The notes under the pieces are model-generated. The model was not told the DNA's origin. It made no database searches and worked only from the letters and a program-made list of their open reading frames with translations. Below, piece by piece: positions 35,234 to 43,657 of a stretch of 64,000 bases of DNA. Origin of the DNA: Sphingomonas psychrolutea (GTDB lineage Bacteria > Pseudomonadota > Alphaproteobacteria > Sphingomonadales > Sphingomonadaceae); assembly GCF_014636175.1 (NCBI RefSeq), contig NZ_BMDW01000006.1:124001-188000 (forward strand). The letters are read 5' to 3'. Position 1 is the first letter of the stretch, and each line of letters starts with the position of its first letter. The position numbers and the translations under genes were made by a program.

Positions 35234-35896
35234 TCAGCGATAGAAGACGTGATTTCCGATCGCAGCGACTTGGGTGCGGTTCCAGCTTGGCGAAACGCGG
35301 CGCGCGTGGAAGTACATCGCACCCGAGGCGGGGCTGTCCCACGCATCGGCGAGCGCAACGCGTGCGACGGCAACGGCGGTGCGATACTGCTTGTTCAGCG
35401 CGATCGCCGGAACGCGGCCACCGCGGACAAACGAGAATTGTCCGCGCTGCGTGACGACCGAACAAACCGACTTGGGGAAGCGCCCGGATTTGGTGCGGTT
35501 GAGGATAACCTCGGCGACAGCAAGCTGGCCAGTGAGCGGCTCGCCCTTCGATTCGAAATAGATCGCGCCGGCCATGCACTGCAGATCGTCGGCGATCGTT
35601 TCCGGCATCGACTGTGCGGCAACGGCATCTGCGAGCGTGCCATATTCGACGGTATCACCGTTCTGAAGATCATCGCTCGCGGAGGAATCGAGAGGGTCGG
35701 TCGGTCCAGCGCTGGTCGCGATGGCGGGCGTCAGAACCGGCTGGTTCGCGGTGGCTTGGGCAGGAACCGAAGCAAGGGTCGGCACGTTAATGGCACGATT
35801 GATTTCCTGCGCGAAGCCAGGAGTACCAATGCCGATCAAAGCGGCAAGGGCGAAAGTAACCGTCGCAAAGGTAGCGACGCGATTCGAAAACGACAT
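35234..35896 (-). CDS. SleB-like cell wall hydrolase
   Basis: A 220-residue secreted protein: signal peptide ending in TPGFAQ, a low-complexity linker to about residue 100, and a hydrolase_2 (SleB) domain. The domain reads MAGAIYFESKGEPLTGQLAVAEVILNR (catalytic Glu in YFES), GRFPKSVCSVVTQRGQFSF and AMYFHA. The family cleaves peptidoglycan glycan strands, here probably in housekeeping murein turnover since this is not a spore former. ATG 35896 is set by the signal peptide. Confidence 0.88.
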   Translation of the reverse strand: MSFSNRVATFATVTFALAALIGIGTPGFAQEINRAINVPTLASVPAQATANQPVLTPAIATSAGPTDPLDSSASDDLQNGDTVEYGTLADAVAAQSMPETIADDLQCMAGAIYFESKGEPLTGQLAVAEVILNRTKSGRFPKSVCSVVTQRGQFSFVRGGRVPAIALNKQYRTAVAVARVALADAWDSPASGAMYFHARRVSPSWNRTQVAAIGNHVFYR

Positions 35897-36051
35897 GAAA
35901 ACGACTAAAATGCGGTTGGTGCGCGGACATGCGCGACACGATGTCGCCCACCCGGACAGCCCCCCGACTGCGTAACCTCGCCGGATCGCACCCGGCACGG
36001 CACAACGCGCGTGACTAAGGCGGCGGCCTATCGTTGTGCAGCGCAGCGCCG

Positions 36052-36393
36052 TCAACCATCGAGGATCGTTTCTGCGGCGAATCGTTCTGCCGATGCGATA
36101 TCCAGTTCGATCACCCACAAATCGGGATCACGGGACCGCCGCCTGCGCCAATATGCGTCGCGAGCACCGGCGTCGTTCGCGTCGATGGGACCGGTTGCCA
36201 CGAATACCGGCTTACCGTGCACCCCGATCACACGCTCTAACAGTCGGGATGCCCCAGGTTCCTCATTTAAGATCAGCAGGATAGTGCCGGATTCGGCATC
36301 GCCGCGCGCACGCACCATGCCCATACCACCGGCGTCGTTGACGCGTTTAAGCAAAGCCGACACGAGGATCGCGGTCGGCAGCGATCCGCTCAT
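36052..36393 (-). CDS. DUF1491 family protein
   Basis: A 113-residue cytosolic protein of the alphaproteobacterial DUF1491 family (VSALLKRVNDAGGMGMVRARGDAESGTILLIL, and a late RDPDLWVIELD block). Its function is unknown. ATG 36393 overlaps the thioesterase stop by 4 nt, and the order ptsN-thioesterase-DUF1491 looks like one transcript. Confidence 0.87.
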   Translation of the reverse strand: MSGSLPTAILVSALLKRVNDAGGMGMVRARGDAESGTILLILNEEPGASRLLERVIGVHGKPVFVATGPIDANDAGARDAYWRRRRSRDPDLWVIELDIASAERFAAETILDG

Positions 36394-36848
36394 GAAGCGC
36401 GATATCCCGGCAACCCGGCCAGTGGAATCTGCGATCGCATAAACGTGCCGGTTCCCCGCGCCGCTTCATCGCCCTCGGCATCGATCAGGCGCGCTTCGGC
36501 CACGAACACGCGGCGCTGACCCGAGATCCAGCGCCCCTCAGCAGTCACTGGCCCCGCGCGGAGCGGTTTGGTGAGCAACAGGTTGAACGCAGTCGTTAGC
36601 AGAAAGCGGTCGGTGACGAGGCTGTTCGCGGCATAAAAGGCGGCATCATCGAGCATCTTGAAATAGCTCGTGCCATGTGCGGCACCGGCCGCATGGAAAT
36701 AGCGCTCATCAAGCGTGAAGTGGATTCGCGCGATCCCCGCTTCGGGAATTTCGAGTGTGGAGTCGAACAGGCGGTTGATCGGCGCTGCGGCATAGAGCGA
36801 TTCGAGCGCCCGGAAATGCGCCGCCGCCCCAGCGGGCGAGTGCTCCAT
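36390..36848 (-). CDS. PaaI-type hotdog thioesterase
   Basis: A 152-residue single hotdog-fold protein. The helix and following strand carry AAGAAHGTSYFKMLDDAAFYAANS, with HG and Asp in the positions used by PaaI/YbgC-like acyl-CoA thioesterases. The substrate is unknown. ATG 36848 begins 1 nt after the ptsN stop; the longer frame to 36899 reads through ptsN. Confidence 0.85.
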   Translation of the reverse strand: MEHSPAGAAAHFRALESLYAAAPINRLFDSTLEIPEAGIARIHFTLDERYFHAAGAAHGTSYFKMLDDAAFYAANSLVTDRFLLTTAFNLLLTKPLRAGPVTAEGRWISGQRRVFVAEARLIDAEGDEAARGTGTFMRSQIPLAGLPGYRAS

Positions 36849-36849
36849 C

Positions 36850-37317
36850 TCAGGCAGCGTCCCGCACCGCATCGGCGGTGAGCAAGACAACCAGCGCATC
36901 GCGCGACGCCGCCCCCCGCAGTTTTTCGACCAGCGGCTTGTCGCGGAGCGCGCGGGACACCCGTGCCAGGGCTTTCAGATGATCCGCCCCGGCATCGGGC
37001 GGCGAGAGCAACATGAAGACGATATCGACCGGTAGATCGTCGACGGCGTCGAGATCGAGCGGATGGGTCAGTCGGGCGAACACGCCGCACACCTGTGCCA
37101 GCCCCGGCACCTTGCCATGCGGCGTTGCGACCCCCGCGCCGAACGCTGTCGAGCCGAGCTTTTCGCGCGCTGTAACGGCGCTCGCCACCACCGCCGGGTC
37201 GAGTGTGTAAGCGGCAGCCGCCGCGGCGGCGAGCTGTTGAAACAGGGCTTTACGCGTGCCTGCACTGACATGTTCGAGCACGGCATCGGGCGAGAGAAGG
37301 TCGTTCAGATCGGTCAT
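36850..37317 (-). CDS. ptsN: nitrogen-regulatory PTS IIA protein (PtsN/EIIANtr)
   Basis: A 155-residue EIIA protein of the fructose/mannitol type, with the phosphorylated histidine in VATPHGKVPGL (near residue 65). It ends the PTSNtr phosphorelay and regulates potassium and nitrogen physiology. The adjacent upstream hpf gene is the classical rpoN-hpf-ptsN association. ATG 37317 is preferred over the longer frame to 37365. Confidence 0.92.
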   Translation of the reverse strand: MTDLNDLLSPDAVLEHVSAGTRKALFQQLAAAAAAAYTLDPAVVASAVTAREKLGSTAFGAGVATPHGKVPGLAQVCGVFARLTHPLDLDAVDDLPVDIVFMLLSPPDAGADHLKALARVSRALRDKPLVEKLRGAASRDALVVLLTADAVRDAA

Positions 37318-37416
37318 TACAATCCTTGGGGCCCGCCCATCGCATGCGGCGAGACGCGGGCCCATAGCGGCGATCCAGCCTTCGCGAAAGCGCGACCGAT
37401 CCGCTGGGAAATCAGG

Positions 37417-38004
37417 CTATTGCCGATGCGGCTCGACCCAACCGATTGTGCCATCGCCGCGACGATAGACCATATTATAAGTGCCCGACCCCGAATTGCG
37501 GAACAATAAGGCGGCGGTATTGCGCAAATCGAGCATCATCACCGCATCGGACACCGTCGCATCAGGGACATCGACGCGCGTTTCGGCGACGATCAGCGGG
37601 AAATCCTCGACTTCCTCCTCGGCCAGATTTTCCTGAAACAGCGTGTAACCGGCATTATCCGCGGCGATCACCGCCTCGGCGGTTACGGCAATGGCGACCC
37701 CGGCGTTACGGTCCTTCAGGCGGCGCATATACCGGCGTAGCTGCTTTTCGATCTTGCCCGCAGCGCCTTCAAAAGCGACATGCGCTTCGGTGGCATCGCC
37801 GCTGCCCTTCAGGATCAGTCCCTGCATGACATGCGCCACGATATCGCAGGTGAAGCGGTTATCGTGCGGCCCCTTACCAAAGGTGACCTTGGCCGAAATG
37901 GCGCGCGCGAAATATTTGGTGGCGATACCCTGGAGTCGCTCGTCGACATGGATCTTGAGCGCCTCGCCCGTTTCGACCTGATGGCCGGAAACCCGAATAT
38001 CCAT
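37417..38004 (-). CDS. hpf: long-form ribosome hibernation promoting factor
   Basis: A 195-residue HPF: an N-terminal S30AE domain (DIRVSGHQVETGEALKIHVDERL, FGKGPHD) that binds the 30S decoding centre, a linker, and a C-terminal dimerisation domain (MMLDLRNTAALLFRNSGSGTYNMVYRRGDGTIGWVEP) that makes 100S ribosomes. An AAGGAG at 38017-38012 lies 7 nt before ATG 38004 but only 1 nt before ATG 38010, so 38004 is the start. It lies upstream of ptsN by 99 nt. Confidence 0.95.
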   Translation of the reverse strand: MDIRVSGHQVETGEALKIHVDERLQGIATKYFARAISAKVTFGKGPHDNRFTCDIVAHVMQGLILKGSGDATEAHVAFEGAAGKIEKQLRRYMRRLKDRNAGVAIAVTAEAVIAADNAGYTLFQENLAEEEVEDFPLIVAETRVDVPDATVSDAVMMLDLRNTAALLFRNSGSGTYNMVYRRGDGTIGWVEPHRQ

Positions 38005-38093
38005 GAGCATTCTCCTTAGGTTCGGCCGGTGTCGCCTGTGACGATCACCTAGCCGATAGACGGTATCGGTCGGATACCTCGACCCCCTTCAAA

Positions 38094-38786
38094 CTATTGC
38101 AGCGCCGGATCGCTCCCCCACAATGGATTAACCACGGTTTTCATGAAGCTTGCGTGCCGCGCCAGATCGCCCTCGCTCAACGCGAAGACGCGTGCTGGAC
38201 GGACGATCGCAGGGACCGATGGCAGGGCTGGGGTCAGGTCGATCGCCGCTTCGCTCACCAGACCGAGCCCGATTTGCCGCCCGCCGGTGAGCTCGACATA
38301 GACTTGCGCCAGCAATTGCGCGTCGAGCAGCGCGCCGTGCAGCGTGCGATGGCTACGATCAATGCCATAGCGACCGCATAGCGCATCAAGGCTGTGCTTC
38401 GCCCCTGGATGCCGCATCCGCGCCATCGCCACGGTATCGACCATGCGGTGCAAGCCGACGGTGCCACGCCCGCAGCGCTGCAATTCGCCGTTGAGGAATC
38501 CGAAGTCGAAGCTCGCATTGTGCGCGACGAGCGGACTGTCGGCGATGAAATCAAGCAGATCGTCGGCTTGCTGAACGAACAGCGGCTTGTCGGCGAGGAA
38601 GGCGTCGCTCAGCCCGTGGACGCGCTGTGCCTCGGGTGGCATCGGCCGTTCGGGGTGAAAGTATGCGTGGAACGTGCGTCCGGTCTCGACCCGGTTGATC
38701 ATTTCAAGGCAACCGATCTCAACCATGCGGTCGCCGTCGGCGAAACTGAATCCGGTGGTCTCGGTATCGAAGACGATTTCGCGCAT
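38094..38786 (-). CDS. dnaQ: DNA polymerase III epsilon subunit (3'-5' proofreading exonuclease)
   Basis: A 230-residue DEDDh exonuclease. Exo I reads FDTETTGFS, Exo II HNASFDFGFLN and Exo III HGALLDAQLLA with the catalytic His. It proofreads within the replicase core. ATG 38786 starts 5 nt after the coaE stop. The chain ppsR-maf-aroE-coaE-dnaQ is the standard leftward arm beside the alphaproteobacterial origin. Confidence 0.95.
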   Translation of the reverse strand: MREIVFDTETTGFSFADGDRMVEIGCLEMINRVETGRTFHAYFHPERPMPPEAQRVHGLSDAFLADKPLFVQQADDLLDFIADSPLVAHNASFDFGFLNGELQRCGRGTVGLHRMVDTVAMARMRHPGAKHSLDALCGRYGIDRSHRTLHGALLDAQLLAQVYVELTGGRQIGLGLVSEAAIDLTPALPSVPAIVRPARVFALSEGDLARHASFMKTVVNPLWGSDPALQ

Positions 38787-38791
38787 GGTAC

Positions 38792-39421
38792 TCACGATGA
38801 TGGGGGTTGGCGCGCCGCTAAGCAAGCGATGATGGCGTGGACCGCGCGGCGCGTCGCGTCGAGCGAACCGCCGGTCGGCACGACGAAGTTGGCTCGCGCG
38901 ACTTTTTCGTGATCGGGCCATTGTCTGGCGAGGATGGCGTCGAGCTTTTCCGGCGTCATCCCAGGCCGTGCCAGCACGCGCATACGCTGCGCGTCGGGGT
39001 CCGCCGACACTACGACAACGCTGTCGACGCGCGACTCGCCGCCGGTTTCGAACAACAAGGGCACGTCGAACACCACCAGCGGCGCATCGGCATGGGCCGC
39101 GAGGAACATGGCGCGTTCCTCGCCCACGGCGGGATGGACGATCGCTTCGAGCCGCTTCAACGCCGCCGAATCGCCCAGCACCATCGGCCCGAGCCGCGCA
39201 CGATCGACTCCCTCGGGTCCGGTCGAGCCGGGAAAGGCAGCCTCGATGGCAGGAACCAGACGTCCATTCTTGCCTTGCAGCCGGTGGACCGCGGCGTCGG
39301 CATCGAACACCGGCACGCCGGCCTCTGCAAACATCGCGGCGACGGTCGATTTGCCCATCCCGATCGATCCGGTCAGGCCGATCGTGATCGGACCCGGCCT
39401 GATCGGATTGGGTGACGTCAT
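38792..39421 (-). CDS. coaE: dephospho-CoA kinase
   Basis: A 209-residue P-loop kinase for the last step of coenzyme A synthesis. It has Walker A GLTGSIGMGKST, DADAAVHRL, and the family's VFDVPLLFETG block. ATG 39421 overlaps the aroE stop (ATGA). Confidence 0.95.
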   Translation of the reverse strand: MTSPNPIRPGPITIGLTGSIGMGKSTVAAMFAEAGVPVFDADAAVHRLQGKNGRLVPAIEAAFPGSTGPEGVDRARLGPMVLGDSAALKRLEAIVHPAVGEERAMFLAAHADAPLVVFDVPLLFETGGESRVDSVVVVSADPDAQRMRVLARPGMTPEKLDAILARQWPDHEKVARANFVVPTGGSLDATRRAVHAIIACLAARQPPSS

Positions 39422-40230
39422 GCCGTCAGCAACGCGCGAAGCTCAGCATCGCTGTTCTCGTCGCGCGGCGGCGCTACGCCGAAGAACAGCTCGAACGCCA
39501 ACGCCGCTTGGCCGATCAACATGTCGAGCCCGTCGACGGTCTCGAGATCGCGCGACCGCGCCGCTGCGAGCAACACCGTTTCAAGCGGCGCATAGACCAC
39601 ATCGTAGACCACCGCGTCGTCCGGCAGGGCGCTCAGGTCCAAATCAAGCGGCGGTTGACCTGCCATACCGAGCGAGCTGGCATTGACCAGCAACGCGGCG
39701 GGTGGAAGTTTTGCATGGAGCGCCAGCGCTTGCCCCGTTAACCCAAAGGACGACAGCAAGGCGGCCGCCTTCAATACATTCCGGTTGAGAATGGTCACCG
39801 GCCCCACGCCAAGCCGTGACAGCGCAAACAGCACCGCCCGCGCGGCACCGCCGGCGCCGATCACCACGACCGGCGCGCCCGCCAAATCGAGCTCGGCAAT
39901 CGGCGCGTAGAAACCCGCCGCATCGGTGTTGGTGCCGATGAGGGATCCGTCATCCTGCCGCAGGATCGTGTTCATCGCGCCGATCGTCCCGCGGATATTA
40001 CCCGGATCATTGACCAGCTCCATAATCGCAATCTTATGCGGCAACGTGACGTTGCACCCTCGCCAATTGGGATCGGCGCGCGCGGAGGCGAGGTAGCCGG
40101 CCAGCGCGTCGGGCCGGACATGCGAACGCTTATAGTCGGCGTCGATCCCGGCTGCGTCGATCCAGAATTTATGAATCATCGGCGATTTGGAATGCGCGAT
40201 CGGATCGCCGATCACTTCGGCAAACATCAT
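39418..40230 (-). CDS. aroE: shikimate dehydrogenase
   Basis: A 270-residue NADPH enzyme of the shikimate pathway. It shows HSKSPMIHKFW (substrate serines), NVTLPHKIAIM (catalytic Lys), GTNTDAAGF and the dinucleotide loop GAGGAARAVLFAL. ATG 40230 overlaps the maf stop; the in-frame extension toward 40365 is rejected because it reads through maf. Confidence 0.95.
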   Translation of the reverse strand: MMFAEVIGDPIAHSKSPMIHKFWIDAAGIDADYKRSHVRPDALAGYLASARADPNWRGCNVTLPHKIAIMELVNDPGNIRGTIGAMNTILRQDDGSLIGTNTDAAGFYAPIAELDLAGAPVVVIGAGGAARAVLFALSRLGVGPVTILNRNVLKAAALLSSFGLTGQALALHAKLPPAALLVNASSLGMAGQPPLDLDLSALPDDAVVYDVVYAPLETVLLAAARSRDLETVDGLDMLIGQAALAFELFFGVAPPRDENSDAELRALLTA

Positions 40231-40838
40231 GACGCCAACACTCCCCGTACCCGCAGATAATCGAGCACAGGGAGCAGGGGCAGCCCGAGCACGGTGAACT
40301 GACTCCCCTCGATCCGGCTGAATAGTTGCGCGCCGGGCCCTTCGATCCGGTAACACCCGACGCACCCGCTAATCTCGGGCCATTCGAGATCGAGATACTG
40401 TTCGATGAACGCCTCTGACAGCGGACGGACGTGCATCCGGGCGCGATCAACGACGCGCCAGACCGGGCGACCGCCTTCAGCGATCACCGCCGCGCTGACC
40501 AATTCGTGGCGTTTCCCCGACAATCGCTGCAAATGCGCCACCGCTTCGGCACGATCGCGCGGCTTGTCGAGCATCGTGCCATCTTCGAGCGCGACGATCG
40601 AATCGCACCCCAGCACCAGCGCTTGTCCGTCACCCGACGAGACCTTGATCGCCTTCAATTCGGACAGCGCATCCGCCATGTCGCGTGCGGCAAGACCGTC
40701 GCCCAGCAGCGCTGCCTTGGCCGATTCCTCATCCACCCCTGCGGAAACTGCGTCGAAGACCACGCCGGCCGCCGTCAGCATCGCGCGGCGCGAGCTGCTT
40801 TGCGATGCCAGCACCAAACGCTGTGCGACCTGCATCAT
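40227..40838 (-). CDS. Maf-family nucleotide pyrophosphatase
   Basis: A 203-residue Maf protein that hydrolyses non-canonical or m7G/UTP-type nucleoside triphosphates. It has LVLASQSSSRRAMLTAAG at the N-terminus, the conserved Glu in VDEES, GCDSIVAL and the DKPRDRAEA block. The substrate class cannot be set with certainty from sequence. It overlaps both neighbours by 4 nt or so; ATG 40835 is an alternative start. Confidence 0.93.
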   Translation of the reverse strand: MMQVAQRLVLASQSSSRRAMLTAAGVVFDAVSAGVDEESAKAALLGDGLAARDMADALSELKAIKVSSGDGQALVLGCDSIVALEDGTMLDKPRDRAEAVAHLQRLSGKRHELVSAAVIAEGGRPVWRVVDRARMHVRPLSEAFIEQYLDLEWPEISGCVGCYRIEGPGAQLFSRIEGSQFTVLGLPLLPVLDYLRVRGVLAS

Positions 40839-41662
40839 GATGCTCCCTGCATGTCGCCGCTGCGCTCCCCGACCAGCGCGATGATTGCTGCTGCCGTCTC
40901 TTCGATCGAGCGCCGCGTCACGTCGATCACCGGCCAGCCATTGTCGGCAAACATCCGCCGTGCATAGGCGACCTCGCGCGTCACCGACTCCTGATCAACA
41001 TAGGCGGTCTCGGTCACTTGGTTGAGCGACAAAAGCCGGTTGCGCCGCACCTGAATCAAGCGGTCGGCGCTGGTGGTGAGCCCTACGACCAAAGGATTTT
41101 TCAGCGCATAAAGGATCTGTGGCGGCGGGCTTTCCACCACGATTGGGATATTGGCGGTCTTGAAACCGCGATTGGCGAGATAGATTGAGGTCGGCGTTTT
41201 TGACGATCGCGAGACCCCCGCGAGCACGATGTCGGCTTCTTCCCAGTCCTCGGCACCAATGCCGTCGTCATGCGCAATGGTGAAGTGAATCGCCTCGACC
41301 CGCGCGAAATAGGCAGCATCGAGCACGTGTTGCCGCCCCGGCCGCGCCTTCGCTGCCTGGCCGAGCAAACCCGAAAGCGCATGCGTCACCCCATCCATCG
41401 GCGCGATCGCCGGCAGACCCAACGCCCGACAGCGCGTCTCAAGTGTCCGCCGCGTCTCGCTATTTACTAAGGTGAACAGCACCAGCCCCGGATTTTGCGA
41501 GATTTCCTGCAGGATCCGTTCGAGATGCGCCTCTGTCCGCACCATTGGCCAGAAATGACGGATCGTTTCGACGCCGTCATATTGCGCGAGCGCCGCCTTC
41601 GCGATGTTCTCGAGCGTTTCGCCGGTCGAATCCGACAACAGATGCAGATGCAAGCGCATCAA
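40835..41662 (-). CDS. ppsR: pyruvate,phosphate/water dikinase regulatory protein (bifunctional kinase/phosphorylase)
   Basis: A 275-residue DUF299 protein with P-loop GVSRSSKTPTS near residue 150 and the N-terminal LHLLSDSTGETLENIAKAAL. Such proteins switch PEP synthase or pyruvate phosphate dikinase by ADP-dependent phosphorylation. It is the first gene left of the origin region. The tail contains the family motif SIEETAAAII. Confidence 0.93.
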   Translation of the reverse strand: MMRLHLHLLSDSTGETLENIAKAALAQYDGVETIRHFWPMVRTEAHLERILQEISQNPGLVLFTLVNSETRRTLETRCRALGLPAIAPMDGVTHALSGLLGQAAKARPGRQHVLDAAYFARVEAIHFTIAHDDGIGAEDWEEADIVLAGVSRSSKTPTSIYLANRGFKTANIPIVVESPPPQILYALKNPLVVGLTTSADRLIQVRRNRLLSLNQVTETAYVDQESVTREVAYARRMFADNGWPVIDVTRRSIEETAAAIIALVGERSGDMQGAS

Positions 41663-41973
41663 ATAGGCCGGCTGGGCGAAACTGTGGACAACATGGTCGC
41701 AACCGCTAGCGCAACTTCGCCGTCCAGCAAAGCCATGGTCCGCCCGTGCATAACCGCCCCTTTATCCACAATTGCCTGCACGGCGGCGAATTCAGTGCAC
41801 AGCCTGTGGATTATGGGGATAGCCGACCCGACTCACAGCGGTTGTGGGCGTACCCGGACCGCAAGCTGTTGGCATTTTGGGGATGACGGCATAAGCCCCG
41901 TTTTCGACGTGCCAACAACGACTACATCCTTTTAAGATTCTAGAATCTTATAGAAGAGGGTGAGCGAAAGCCG
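41663..41973. other. predicted chromosomal replication origin (oriC) region
   Basis: This 311-nt stretch without genes holds four DnaA-box-like 9-mers: TTGTCCACA (minus, 41691-41683), TTATGCACG (minus, 41753-41745), TTATCCACA (plus, 41762-41770, perfect) and TAATCCACA (minus, 41813-41805). An A+T-richer segment with an 18-bp palindrome lies at the hemE end. It is flanked by ppsR-maf-aroE-coaE-dnaQ and hemE-rho, with parAB and parS about 6-9 kb away. This is the arrangement I recall at the Caulobacter origin. It should also contain the hemE and ppsR promoters. Confidence 0.8.
41933..41950. repeat. 18-bp perfect palindrome with two GANTC sites
   Basis: TAAGATTCTAGAATCTTA is identical to its reverse complement and contains GATTC (41936-41940) and GAATC (41943-41947), both targets of the CcrM-type adenine methylase. 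It lies 23 nt upstream of hemE and is the most A+T-rich part of the origin region. It may serve the unwinding element, the hemE promoter or methylation timing. Confidence 0.8.
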
Positions 41974-43020
41974 GTGGGAGTTTCGACCGTGACGACTGTT
42001 AAAAAGCCGCTGCTCGCGTGTCTGCAGGGGGAGCGTCAACCGATCCCGCCGGTCTGGCTGATGCGCCAAGCGGGACGCTATTTGCCCGAGTATCGCGCCC
42101 TTCGCGCCGAAAAAGGCGGCTTCCTCGCTTTGGTCAACGATAGCGCAGCGGCGGCCGAAGTGACGATCCAGCCGATCCGTCGCTTTGGTTTCGACGGTGC
42201 GATCCTCTTCTCCGACATTCTGATGGTTCCCGCGGCGCTGGGGCAGGACCTGACCTTCGGGGTAGGCGAGGGACCGGCGCTGACGCCAGCCCTGGTCGAT
42301 CATGCCCTGTCGGGGCTGCTGCTGGCGCTGGAACGGCTTAATCCGGTCTATGAGACCGTGCGGCAAGTCGCGGCGCAATTGCCGCCTCAGACCACCTTCC
42401 TGGGCTTTGCCGGAAGCCCGTGGACGGTCGCGACGTACATGGTCGCGGGGCATGGCAGCAAGGATCAGAGCGAGACGCGGCGCTTCGCGTACGGCGATCC
42501 GGCGGCCTTTGCCGAGATTATCGGCGCGATCTCGGCGTGCACGATCGACTATCTGTCGAAGCAGATTGAGGCCGGGGTCGAGGCGGTGCAATTGTTCGAC
42601 AGCTGGTCGGGCAGCCTCAGCCCGGCGCAATTCGAACGCTGGGTGATCGCGCCTAATGCGGCGATCGTGGCGGCGCTCCATGCGCGCCATCCCGGCGTGC
42701 CGGTGATCGGCTTTCCCAAAGGTGCCGGCGAAAAACTCCCCGCGTATGCGCGCGAAACCGGGGTCGATGCGGTCGGGGTCGATGAGACGATCGATCCCGA
42801 ATGGGCCGCTGCCAATTTGCCGAACGGGATGCCGGTGCAAGGCAATCTCGACCCGCTCGTGCTCATCGCCGGAGGGTCAGCGATGGCGCAGGCGGCGCAG
42901 CGCATCCTCGATGCCTTTGCCGACCGGCCGCACATTTTCAACCTCGGCCACGGCATCCTGCAGGACACGCCGATCGCACATGTCGAGCAGTTGCTGGCCT
43001 ATATCCGGAGCGTGAGATGA
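41974..43020 (+). CDS. hemE: uroporphyrinogen decarboxylase
   Basis: A 348-residue enzyme converting uroporphyrinogen III to coproporphyrinogen III in haem synthesis. It shows WLMRQAGRYLPEYR, FSDILMVPAALG, FAGSPWTVATYM, and the C-terminal NLGHGILQDTP. GTG 41974 is the longest start; GTG 41989, preceded by GGGAG at good spacing, may be the true one. It is adjacent to the origin and overlaps hemJ by 4 nt. Confidence 0.95.
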   Translation: MGVSTVTTVKKPLLACLQGERQPIPPVWLMRQAGRYLPEYRALRAEKGGFLALVNDSAAAAEVTIQPIRRFGFDGAILFSDILMVPAALGQDLTFGVGEGPALTPALVDHALSGLLLALERLNPVYETVRQVAAQLPPQTTFLGFAGSPWTVATYMVAGHGSKDQSETRRFAYGDPAAFAEIIGAISACTIDYLSKQIEAGVEAVQLFDSWSGSLSPAQFERWVIAPNAAIVAALHARHPGVPVIGFPKGAGEKLPAYARETGVDAVGVDETIDPEWAAANLPNGMPVQGNLDPLVLIAGGSAMAQAAQRILDAFADRPHIFNLGHGILQDTPIAHVEQLLAYIRSVR

Positions 43021-43472
43021 TCGGAATGCTCGGCAATGCGTATCCGTGGGTAAAGGCGGCGCATTTGATTTTCGTGATCTTCTGGATGGCGGGGCTGTTT
43101 ATGCTGCCGCGCTATCTCGTCTATCATCAGGAAGCCGCAATTGGTTCGCCTGAAGCGGCGCTGTGGGTCGAGCGCGAGGCCAAGATCCGCACGATCATCA
43201 TGACGCCTGCGATGGTGGTGGTGTGGGTGCTCGGCCTGGTTCTTGCTGCCAATGCCGGGCTATTTTCTGGCATGAGCGGGCTGGGTTGGCTTCACGCCAA
43301 GCTTTTGCTGGTGGTTGTGCTGACCGGCTATCATGGCTGGGCGGTCGGCTATGGCAAGAAACTCGCGGCGGGAAAGCCGACGCTGACGGGCCGGCAATTG
43401 CGCCTCATCAACGAAGTTCCGGCGGTCCTCGTGACCTTCATCGTCATTCTGGCGATCGTTCAGCCCTTCTGA
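43017..43472 (+). CDS. hemJ: HemJ-type protoporphyrinogen oxidase (CopD-like membrane protein)
   Basis: A 151-residue membrane protein with about four helices. It shows WVKAAHLIFVIFWMAGLFMLPRYLVYH (conserved His near residue 16) and LHAKLLLVVVLTGYHGW, as in HemJ, which oxidises protoporphyrinogen IX. Its ATG overlaps the hemE stop, placing two haem steps in one operon. The older name is CopD-like protein. Confidence 0.9.
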   Translation: MIGMLGNAYPWVKAAHLIFVIFWMAGLFMLPRYLVYHQEAAIGSPEAALWVEREAKIRTIIMTPAMVVVWVLGLVLAANAGLFSGMSGLGWLHAKLLLVVVLTGYHGWAVGYGKKLAAGKPTLTGRQLRLINEVPAVLVTFIVILAIVQPF

Positions 43473-43507
43473 GGATCGCGGTTTCAATCCGTCAGGAGTG
43501 TCGAGCC

Positions 43508-43536
43508 TTGACGCGAGCAAAGCGCGGTCGTATTCC
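43508..43536 (+). promoter_or_regulatory. possible rho promoter
   Basis: TTGACG (43508-43513), 17 nt, then TATTCC (43531-43536). The -10 is weak. It would give a leader of about 115 nt before rho, reasonable for a gene known to be autoregulated in other bacteria. I see nothing else notable in the 185-nt gap before rho. Confidence 0.3.
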
Positions 43537-43657
43537 GTGAGCGTGCCCTAGTGCGGCGGGTCCACCCGTTCGGCTGCGGTATCCTTCCTCAAGCATCGTC
43601 GCGTACCCTTCGCCGATCGAAGCTCTTCCCCAGCATCTTCATGCCCGGACGTTACCC

